Of a DNA stretch of 64,000 nucleotides, positions 23,881 through 31,073 are shown piece after piece (within the stretch, counting starts at the first letter, position 1; each line of letters starts with the position of its first letter). A model generated the notes under the pieces. That model did not search any database. It worked only from the letters and a program-made list of their open reading frames with translations, and had not been told where the DNA came from. Origin of the DNA: JAGKXC01 sp964554385 (lineage in GTDB: Bacteria > Bacteroidota > Bacteroidia > NS11-12g > UBA955). The position numbers and the translations under genes were made by a program. The stretch covers positions 1-64,000 of the forward strand of contig CAZKOM010000003.1 of NCBI GenBank assembly GCA_964554385.1, written 5' to 3'.

Positions 23881-26528
23881 AATTTTAGGCTGTAACTAAT
23901 TTGGGGTAATAATGGTAGTAAACTTGTTTGTATGAAGGCTCTGTTACCATTGTTATCGTAACCAACATTAATAAAAAATGGATTTTTTCGATTGTACAAA
24001 TTGTAAACACCAGCACTGAAAGTATGTGTGAATCGATGTTTATTCCATGTCCATTGAGCATTGACATCTAATCTATGGTTAGCCAGACTTCGTGCGTTAT
24101 TTCGATCGCCATAAATTAGAATTTCTTGCAATGGGTTATCAGGTGTGGGAGACAAATAGGCACCGATTGGAAGTGTGTAAGCAAATCCGCTGTTATACAC
24201 CCAATTAGCAGCTAAGCGAAAAGAGTTGCTAATTTCGTATATACCAACGAAATATAAATTATGACGTCTGTCATACCGCGCTGGGAAAGCCTTTCCATTA
24301 TTAAGTTCTACAAAAGTTCGAGTGTTATTCATGAAGGTATAGCTGGCCCAGCCAGTAAATTTCCCACTGATTTTTTCCAATAAAAATTCGGCACCTTGCG
24401 TATTACCAGCACCTTGTGTAACGGTTTCTTCCCAATTTAAAATGGAAGAAAGGTAAATGGAATTGTCTTTATATTCTAAAAGATGTTGAAATTTCTTTAG
24501 GAATAACTCCGTGCTAAATTGCCATTTGGCTTGAGTGTGGGTGTATCCTAAAGCAAATTGTTGTGCCGATGATGGTTTAAATTTCGTAGTAGAAGGCACC
24601 CAAATATCGGACGGTAGGCCGATGGCTATATTGTTGAGTAGGTGGAAAAATTGGATATTCTGTGATGCGGATATTTTCAACCAATGTTTGGGGTTGAAGC
24701 GGTATCGTATGCTTGCACGTGGTTCAGGTAAGAGATAAAATTGTTTGTCGCCCATGTTGAAGTAACTTCCTCGAATTCCCATATCAATAAATAGATTTTT
24801 GGATGGGGAGTAAAGAGAATGCAGGTACCCTGTGAATTCAGGTGTTTGTACTTGTTTTTCGCGATAGATAATATTTCGATCTATACTGTCAATTTTAGTT
24901 ATTATCTGTCTGTTTCCTGGATCAAATTGGTGTAGAATCGCTTCGGAACCTATTTTAATGGTAAGGGCGGGTGAAATTCGTTTTTCGATTTTTAATTTAG
25001 CAGCGAGATCTTGAATACTATTACTGGTTTTATAGGCCGAATAGTTGTAAATATTTGATATTGTGTCTGATTTAAATCGAGCGGAATAGGTGTAATCGTT
25101 AAAAATTGTGTAGCCGTAGGTTGTAGTGTACGCATTGAAAGTAATCCGATTTCTAGGATTTGGAGATAATTCCCATTTTAGTGCAATTACGTTATTTCCC
25201 CAATAATTACTTTGTTCATTTCGTTGTGCGATGTAGGCATCTTTTTTTTCTGTCCCATTGCTGTTTATGAATGAAGCGCGATCTAAATTCTCGAAAGCGG
25301 AAAAGGTTAAAACACTTTTTGGAGAAAACCGATGGATTAACTTAACATTGATATCATGAAAGGTGTAGTTGTTTACGCTGTTGGAATCGTTTTTTAAAGC
25401 ATTGGCAATGGGTTGTGCCATAAAATCGAGCAAGGAAGTTCTGGCGGCAAAGACAAAGGTGGTTTTATTTTTAATGAGTGGGCCTTGTAATTGGATTTTA
25501 GCTGACATTACACCTAAACTCATACTGCCTGACAATCGGTTAGGGTTTCCATCCAAACTCTGAACATTTACAGCACTTGACAATCTTCCGCCGTATTCTG
25601 TGGGTAGGGTACCGCGAAAAAGTTGGGCACTTTTTACAACATCAGAGTTAAAGGTTCCAAACAATCCGTAGAGATGGTAAGGGTTGTAAATGGGTACATC
25701 GTCTAATAGGATTAAATTTTGGTCTGGAGATCCCCCACGTACGTACATTCCTAGCATTCCTTCGGATCCACCTACAACCCCTGGGTTCATACTTAGGGCT
25801 CTTAAAACATCGGATTCCCCGAGCAGGGCAGGCATCTTCGCCAATTTATTACTGCTAATATTAAATTGATCACTAAAACCTTTGGATACAGCGGTTATCG
25901 GGATACCTTTACTAGTGTTTTGGTTGATTTCGATGGTTGGTAGGGGTTGAGATTTGAATTTTAAAGGAATCTCTAATACATAGTCTCGTGCTTCGATCAG
26001 TGTATCGGTATAGGGGTCAAATCCATCGTAATAAACAGACAAGATGAGTGTGTCATTTTCGAAGGGTAATTTGAATACTCCAAAATCATCGGATAAACAA
26101 AATCGACCATTTTTTAGGTTACTAACATAAGCTTTCACTAAGCGTTCTTTGCTTTCTTCATCGATAACACGACCCGATACTGTATATTTTTTAATGTAGT
26201 TGGGAGGCATCAATTCCTTTAATATCACCGAACCATTGAAGAGTTCGTAATCAATTCCATATTGGTTTAAAAAATCAGAAAGAGCGATGGACGCTCGTAT
26301 GTTCTGATAGTTAAAATTGATTGATTTATTGCTCGGAATTAGTGCAGTATTATATTGAAAAGTTGTACCTGTTGCTTGTTCGAACTGTTGGAGCGCTTGT
26401 TCGAAATTATATCCTGAATAACGTACTTTGATAGAACGATTTAACGGATTTTGGGCTACAAGGTTGGCAGTAATTAGACAAAATAGGCTAATAATGATTC
26501 TTAAGGTTGATCTAGTAAAAAGCAACAT
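23877..26528 (-). CDS. TonB-dependent receptor with N-terminal STN domain
   Basis: About 883 residues from ATG 26528, placed so that the signal peptide (LLFTRSTLRIIISLFCLITANLVAQ) is N-terminal. Longer in-frame starts up to 26600 exist. Domains in order: secretin/TonB short N-terminal STN domain (~30-100), carboxypeptidase-like regulatory domain (~115-195, VSGRVIDEESKERLVKAYVSN), plug (~215-330, with MYVRGGSPDQNLILLDDVPIYNPYH and EYGGRLSSAVNV), then a ~550-residue barrel ending SYSLKF. STN domains usually signal to a FecR-type anti-sigma factor, but no FecR or ECF sigma gene is near. It is coupled to the downstream DUF4249 lipoprotein. Ligand unknown. Confidence 0.93.
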   Translation of the reverse strand: MLLFTRSTLRIIISLFCLITANLVAQNPLNRSIKVRYSGYNFEQALQQFEQATGTTFQYNTALIPSNKSINFNYQNIRASIALSDFLNQYGIDYELFNGSVILKELMPPNYIKKYTVSGRVIDEESKERLVKAYVSNLKNGRFCLSDDFGVFKLPFENDTLILSVYYDGFDPYTDTLIEARDYVLEIPLKFKSQPLPTIEINQNTSKGIPITAVSKGFSDQFNISSNKLAKMPALLGESDVLRALSMNPGVVGGSEGMLGMYVRGGSPDQNLILLDDVPIYNPYHLYGLFGTFNSDVVKSAQLFRGTLPTEYGGRLSSAVNVQSLDGNPNRLSGSMSLGVMSAKIQLQGPLIKNKTTFVFAARTSLLDFMAQPIANALKNDSNSVNNYTFHDINVKLIHRFSPKSVLTFSAFENLDRASFINSNGTEKKDAYIAQRNEQSNYWGNNVIALKWELSPNPRNRITFNAYTTTYGYTIFNDYTYSARFKSDTISNIYNYSAYKTSNSIQDLAAKLKIEKRISPALTIKIGSEAILHQFDPGNRQIITKIDSIDRNIIYREKQVQTPEFTGYLHSLYSPSKNLFIDMGIRGSYFNMGDKQFYLLPEPRASIRYRFNPKHWLKISASQNIQFFHLLNNIAIGLPSDIWVPSTTKFKPSSAQQFALGYTHTQAKWQFSTELFLKKFQHLLEYKDNSIYLSSILNWEETVTQGAGNTQGAEFLLEKISGKFTGWASYTFMNNTRTFVELNNGKAFPARYDRRHNLYFVGIYEISNSFRLAANWVYNSGFAYTLPIGAYLSPTPDNPLQEILIYGDRNNARSLANHRLDVNAQWTWNKHRFTHTFSAGVYNLYNRKNPFFINVGYDNNGNRAFIQTSLLPLLPQISYSLKF

Positions 26529-26623
26529 GAAAATCCGCAGCAATAAATCGGCCTTAATTGGTCGATTAATAGAGGATTTCATTAGGCTAACGGCGAGCAA
26601 GGTTGTTGTTGGGAAAGAGATTT

Positions 26624-27427
26624 TTATTTGGTGCCGGGGTTATTATCGGCGTAGCTAAACACTTTTTTTAAAAGATCCGTATTTCTGTTAGTTAATGAAG
26701 ATCGCAAGTTATTTTCTCTTTCGGTTATTTCTGTGAACAACGCGGTGGTTGCGAGGTCTGTTACGTAGCCATCAAGATCGGGATTAATATCTGATGATAG
26801 CCCGAGTAAAAGTTTATTTTTATTAATTGTTGAAATAATGGGTTTCCAATAATTGGTAATGGAAACGGCATCGAGGGCCTGTTTTACTTCGGGTTTGAAT
26901 GCGGCGGTTAATTGGGATTTGGTTGTACTGGAAAGATAACTGGTTGCTGCTCCATTACCCCCGGTAAGAATTTTCATAGCATCATTGAATGACATAGAAG
27001 TTATTGCGTTTACAAAGATGGGGGATGCTTTTACCATGGCATTTTCGGCCCCTCGATTCATGGCTTCAATGGCTTTGTCCAATTCTTTTCCGATGGCGGC
27101 ATTTAGCAGTGCATTTCCTCTAATTTTTTGTTCTACGTTTTTTACTTCGGGAGGTAGCGGTATCATCCGCATTGGATTTTGATAGAAGGCTCCGGCAGTA
27201 TTTAAAGCAGAGACACCAGCGCTCACTCCTTGTTTCAGGGCTTCTTTTAAACCGTTGGCGGCTTCATCTTGGGTAAGTGCAGGGATTGCAGGTTTTGTTG
27301 CTGCCATTTGTGTTGCTTGTTTGGCTGCGTTTTCCAGTTGAGCCACGTTAATATTGCCGCAAGAATTTACTAAAAGAGCGGTTAAGATTACTGCATTAAG
27401 GGAAATATAATTATTTGATACTTTCAT
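26624..27427 (-). CDS. DUF4197 family lipoprotein
   Basis: 267 residues with a lipoprotein signal: NAVILTALLVNSC gives lipid Cys23. The mature part is almost all helical and matches DUF4197: EAANGLKEALKQGVSAGVSALN, then IPLPPEVKNVEQKIR, LNRGAE-type segments (AIEAMNRGAENAMVKASPIF), and MSFNDAMKILTGGNGAATSYL. Function is unestablished for the family; it is periplasmic. It is 95 nt upstream of the STN-type TonB receptor on the same strand, so co-transcription is possible but not shown. Confidence 0.88.
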   Translation of the reverse strand: MKVSNNYISLNAVILTALLVNSCGNINVAQLENAAKQATQMAATKPAIPALTQDEAANGLKEALKQGVSAGVSALNTAGAFYQNPMRMIPLPPEVKNVEQKIRGNALLNAAIGKELDKAIEAMNRGAENAMVKASPIFVNAITSMSFNDAMKILTGGNGAATSYLSSTTKSQLTAAFKPEVKQALDAVSITNYWKPIISTINKNKLLLGLSSDINPDLDGYVTDLATTALFTEITERENNLRSSLTNRNTDLLKKVFSYADNNPGTK

Positions 27428-27539
27428 AAAAATTGAATTTTTGGGTATTTGTTTTTGGTTTAAGTTAAATTTCTCAAACCTAAACGAATTTCGCTTAAAA
27501 GAATCAAGTTTTAGACCAATTCTAACAATTTGTGGATGT

Positions 27540-27571
27540 TTTGCAGAACGCGATCGAAATCAGTTACTTTG
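27540..27571 (+). promoter_or_regulatory. Promoter for the methyltransferase: TTTG (27540-27543), 20 nt, TTACTTTG (27564-27571)
   Basis: Ideal 20-nt spacing with one mismatch in the -7 box. It ends 23 nt before the ATG at 27595, and AGGA just upstream of the ATG could be a weak ribosome site. Confidence 0.55.
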
Positions 27572-27594
27572 CAGAGATTATTTTTTAATTAGGA

Positions 27595-28395
27595 ATGTAC
27601 GAATTTCACGGCGATAAACGATATTATTTCAACATGACAAAGCAAGTAACGGTAAAGCATATTTTGCCGTATTTGCAGCGGCATTGGAATTTCCCCTCTG
27701 GTATGCGTGTATTAGAAATTGGATGTGGTGAGGCAGGAGTTTTACAGGCATTTACAGATTTGGGATATTCTTGTACAGGTATAGAATTGGAGGAAAGCAG
27801 ATTAGAATACGCTCGTGAATATATGCGAGATGAATTATCATCCGGAAAGGTTCAATTTTTGAATAAAGATATTTACGATGTTGATCCTGAAAAGGATTTA
27901 GGCAGCAAGTTTGATTTAATCTTGCTCAAAGATGTAATTGAACACATTCCTCATCAGGAGAAATTCATGCCTCAGTTGCAGCGTTTTCTTAATCCCGGCG
28001 GAGTGGTGTTTTTTGCATTTCCCCCTTGGATGATGCCTTACGGTGGACATCAGCAGGTCTTACCCGGTAAAATCGCTAGCAAACTGCCTTATTACCATTT
28101 ACTTCCTGGAAAATTGTATCCTTGGACCTTGAAACTCTTGGGTGTAAATGCCAATGGTATAGCCACCATGGAAGAAATTCGTAGCACAGGAATCAGTATT
28201 GAGCGGTTCGAACGGATAGTAAAAGACAGTAAATTTCAGGTTACGCATAGGCAATTCTATTTGTTTAATCCTATTTATGAATACAAGTTTGGGATAAAGC
28301 CGAGATTGCAAATGGGATTGCTTACAAGAATTCCTTGGTTACGAAATTTTGTAACGATGGGTATGTATTATATTGTAAGCGCTAAAAATCATTAG
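27595..28395 (+). CDS. Class I SAM-dependent methyltransferase
   Basis: 266 residues. Motif I of the SAM-binding Rossmann fold is VLEIGCGEAGVLQAF (about residues 39-53). The acidic residue GIELEE ends strand 2, and FDLILLKDVIEHIPHQEKF (~103-121) is motif IV, which in this UbiG/COQ5-like group is often followed by LNPGGVVFFAFPPW, as here. The C-terminal third (KLYPWTLKLLG...) is a lineage-specific cap that probably determines substrate. No transmembrane segment is certain. It precedes the DUF6089 pair by 44 nt but has a separate promoter downstream, so its role is not indicated by neighbours. Substrate unknown. Confidence 0.85.
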   Translation: MYEFHGDKRYYFNMTKQVTVKHILPYLQRHWNFPSGMRVLEIGCGEAGVLQAFTDLGYSCTGIELEESRLEYAREYMRDELSSGKVQFLNKDIYDVDPEKDLGSKFDLILLKDVIEHIPHQEKFMPQLQRFLNPGGVVFFAFPPWMMPYGGHQQVLPGKIASKLPYYHLLPGKLYPWTLKLLGVNANGIATMEEIRSTGISIERFERIVKDSKFQVTHRQFYLFNPIYEYKFGIKPRLQMGLLTRIPWLRNFVTMGMYYIVSAKNH

Positions 28396-28415
28396 GAAAT
28401 AATAGACAAACCGAC

Positions 28416-28423
28416 TACTTTTG
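28416..28423 (+). promoter_or_regulatory. -7 box TACTTTTG for the first DUF6089 gene
   Basis: Exact TAnnTTTG, 16 nt before the ATG at 28440. Confidence 0.5.
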
Positions 28424-28439
28424 CTAATCAGGTGGTATT

Positions 28440-29360
28440 ATGAGACATTTAAAAACCCTTTTATTAATCGGTGTTGTATGTTTATCTGCAACGCAAGTGG
28501 AAGGCCAGTCTAAGAAGCGTTTCAAGGGCAAGCCCATTGAGTTTGGCGTAGCATTAGGGGCATCCAATTACTTGGGTGATTTAACGCCTTCGATTGCTGT
28601 AAATGAGTCTCATTTGGCGGGTGGATTGCTTTGCCGATTTAACTATTCTGATTTTATCACATTGCGCGGTAATGCAACTTTTGGACAGATTTCAGGAGAT
28701 GATAAAAACTATAGTTCGGATGCTTTCCGTCAGCGTAGAAATTTGAATTTTCGTAGCAATATTGTTGAGTTCAGTGGGGTAATCGAATGGAATATTGCGG
28801 GTTTTGGAGAAACAACGCGTGAGCGTCCAGGAAGTCCTTTTTTATATGCAGGGTTAGGAGTATTCAAATTCAATCCAATGACGAAATTTGAGTACATGCC
28901 TACCAAGACATTAAATGGAGTTCCAATTCATGATCCCCAATTAAAGCAATTTGACGGCAAATGGATTGAATTGCAAGTATATGGAACGGAAGGTCAAGAA
29001 ACTACCAAGTATAACGAACGGAGAAGATACTCATTGACGCAAGTGTGTGTTCCGGTGGGCTTCGGTTATAAAAAACAGTTGGATGAGTTTTGGGCAGTTG
29101 GTTTGGATATGGGCGCTAGAATAACTTTTACCGATTATTTGGATGATGTTAGTTTGACGTACGTTGAAGATCAAATTGTAGGTGGTAATAATGGTTTATT
29201 AGCTGCGGCATTGGCCGATAGAGGACCGGAACTGGGGTATGAGCGTTTTTACAACGGAGATCCACGTGGTACTTCAAAGGCTAACGACATGTATTTGTTT
29301 TTGAATTTAACTGTAACCCGTAAAATAGTTGGCGGAAAGACAGTTTGTTTTCAGTTTTAA
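28440..29360 (+). CDS. DUF6089 family outer-membrane protein, copy 1
   Basis: 306 residues: signal peptide (LLLIGVVCLSATQVEGQ, ~23 residues), then an eight-stranded-barrel-like protein. Characteristic segments are EFGVALGASNYLGDLTP, FITLRGNATFGQISGDD, RNLNFRSNIVEFSGVIEWN, and RITFTDYLDDVSLTY. DUF6089 genes commonly precede uppS-bamA in Bacteroidota, and this arrangement is seen here, so a role in envelope assembly is plausible but unproven. The next gene is a clear paralogue (GVSNYYGDLSS; NLNFKSKIYEYSPLIEFN; TFTDNLDDVNSSYG), making this a tandem duplication. Confidence 0.9.
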   Translation: MRHLKTLLLIGVVCLSATQVEGQSKKRFKGKPIEFGVALGASNYLGDLTPSIAVNESHLAGGLLCRFNYSDFITLRGNATFGQISGDDKNYSSDAFRQRRNLNFRSNIVEFSGVIEWNIAGFGETTRERPGSPFLYAGLGVFKFNPMTKFEYMPTKTLNGVPIHDPQLKQFDGKWIELQVYGTEGQETTKYNERRRYSLTQVCVPVGFGYKKQLDEFWAVGLDMGARITFTDYLDDVSLTYVEDQIVGGNNGLLAAALADRGPELGYERFYNGDPRGTSKANDMYLFLNLTVTRKIVGGKTVCFQF

Positions 29361-29386
29361 TACTAAATTATCGTAACTAAAATAAA

Positions 29387-29405
29387 CGAAAACAACGTGT
29401 TTTCG
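29387..29405 (+). other. Hairpin between the two DUF6089 genes
   Basis: Perfect 7-bp inverted repeat CGAAAAC / GTTTTCG around a 5-nt loop, followed by an AT-rich TTGATTATTGATTATTTTG stretch. It could be an attenuator or mRNA-stability element; it lacks a proper T-tract. Confidence 0.35.
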
Positions 29406-29417
29406 CGTTATTGATTA

Positions 29418-30308
29418 TTGATTATTTTGATTGCAATTCAACGCACAACCACATTAACAAGAATTTGGCTTTTCAAGTCCAATTTTTTGTCGTTGTTGCT
29501 GTTGGGATTTGCTTTGTTGGGTAATCACAATAAGGTAGTAGCACAAAAATACTTTTCTGGAAGAAACGAATTTGGAATTGGTTTTGGCGTTTCTAATTAC
29601 TATGGAGATTTAAGTTCGGGTTCGCGCTTTGAATTTAACACAGCACATTTTCATCCGTCGGCAGCCATTTTTCAGAAATATAATTTCAGCAGTTATTTTT
29701 CATTGCGCAATCAGCTTAGCTTTTTGGAAATTAGCGGTACATCGAAGGGAATAGCTGGGTTGGCGTATCAAAATTTGAATTTCAAATCCAAGATTTACGA
29801 ATATTCTCCATTAATCGAGTTTAATCTACATCCGTTTGGCACTAATATTCGGGATGGTTGGGCCACTCCTTACGTATTAACTGGACTTTCTTTTTTTCGA
29901 TTTGACCCCACAAAAATTGACAATGAGGATATCCGCTTAAGGAATCTAAATACTGAGGGTCAAAAAAAGTCATATAGTCTGTTGCAAGCCTCTTTGCCAC
30001 TAGGAGTAGGAGTAAAGATGATGTCACCACCTCAACGCGGCAAAGGCTCAGTAATTGTTGGGCTTGAGGTTTTATGGCGAAAGACATTTACCGATAATTT
30101 AGATGACGTAAATAGCAGTTATGGGGATTATAAATCGATGAAAGAAAACCAGGGATTATCATCGGCAGAAAATGGGCATGCTCAGGTTCAAGAAGGCAAT
30201 CCAGTCTTACCTACGGGAACGATGCGAGGGGATACTCATTTAAAGGATTGGTATTATTTTGTAGGTTTCAGCATATCGTATCGATTTACGCCGTTAATTT
30301 GTAGATAA
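29418..30308 (+). CDS. DUF6089 family outer-membrane protein, copy 2
   Basis: About 296 residues if translation begins at the TTG at 29418. There is no in-frame ATG before the signal peptide (FLSLLLLGFALLGNHNKVVAQ), so a TTG start must be used; which one is unsure. The mature protein has the same barrel segments as copy 1 (FGIGFGVSNYYGDLSSG, YFSLRNQLSFLEISG, FTDNLDDVNSSYGDYK) and ends in a strand-like YFVGFSISYRFTP. It lies 12 nt upstream of uppS and is presumably co-transcribed with uppS and bamA. Confidence 0.85.
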   Translation: MIILIAIQRTTTLTRIWLFKSNFLSLLLLGFALLGNHNKVVAQKYFSGRNEFGIGFGVSNYYGDLSSGSRFEFNTAHFHPSAAIFQKYNFSSYFSLRNQLSFLEISGTSKGIAGLAYQNLNFKSKIYEYSPLIEFNLHPFGTNIRDGWATPYVLTGLSFFRFDPTKIDNEDIRLRNLNTEGQKKSYSLLQASLPLGVGVKMMSPPQRGKGSVIVGLEVLWRKTFTDNLDDVNSSYGDYKSMKENQGLSSAENGHAQVQEGNPVLPTGTMRGDTHLKDWYYFVGFSISYRFTPLICR

Positions 30309-30320
30309 ATTGATCTTCTT

Positions 30321-31073
30321 GTGTCTGTTACAACTTCTTTCGCTAGCCAAATAAAAAAAGATAGGATTCCCGAACATGTTGCTATCATCATGGATGGTAA
30401 TGGCAGGTGGGCGAAGAAAAAAGGTCATTTACGAATTTTCGGACATAAGCATGGTGTAGGAGCGGTTAGGAATGCCTTGGAAGCTGCGGTAGAGATAGGA
30501 GTTAGGTATTTAACGGTATACGCATTTTCTACGGAGAATTGGAGTAGGCCTCGGATTGAGGTAAATGCCTTGATGGAATTGTTGGTGGATACTATCGAGA
30601 AGGAGATTCCAACCTTTATGGAAAATGGTATTCAGCTTCAGGTGATTGGAAATGTAGATCAATTGCCGGGTACTTGCCAAGCTCAATTAGAGCGCGCCAT
30701 GAAAATTACGGAGAACAACAATAAGTTGACGTTAATCTTGGCGTTGAGTTATTCTGGTAGATGGGATATAATTGAGGCGGTAAAAAAGATCTCTGAATCG
30801 GTTAAGGCCGGTGAGTTACAGCCAGAAGACATCAATGAGTCTGTACTCAATACGGCATTAAATACGGCTAAGTTTCCCGATCCTGATTTACTGATACGCA
30901 CCAGTGGAGAGCAACGAATAAGTAATTTTTTATTGTGGGAAATTGCTTATTCGGAGATTTATTTCACTCCCGTATTGTGGCCGGATTTTACCAAGGACGA
31001 TTTTTATAGGGCAATCATCGATTTTCAGGGTCGAGAACGCCGATTTGGAAAAACAAGTGAGCAAATTGCATAA
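30321..31073 (+). CDS. uppS: Isoprenyl transferase (undecaprenyl diphosphate synthase)
   Basis: 250 residues from a GTG start at 30321; there is no ATG before the conserved region. It condenses isopentenyl units onto farnesyl diphosphate to make the C55 lipid carrier for peptidoglycan and O-antigen. Seen: HVAIIMDGNGRWAKKKG with catalytic Asp25, GHKHGV, YAFSTENWSRP, and the C-terminal LIRTSGEQRISNFLLWEIAYSE. It is followed with zero spacing by bamA (stop TAA 31071-31073, next codon GTG), giving tight coupling. Confidence 0.97.
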   Translation: MSVTTSFASQIKKDRIPEHVAIIMDGNGRWAKKKGHLRIFGHKHGVGAVRNALEAAVEIGVRYLTVYAFSTENWSRPRIEVNALMELLVDTIEKEIPTFMENGIQLQVIGNVDQLPGTCQAQLERAMKITENNNKLTLILALSYSGRWDIIEAVKKISESVKAGELQPEDINESVLNTALNTAKFPDPDLLIRTSGEQRISNFLLWEIAYSEIYFTPVLWPDFTKDDFYRAIIDFQGRERRFGKTSEQIA

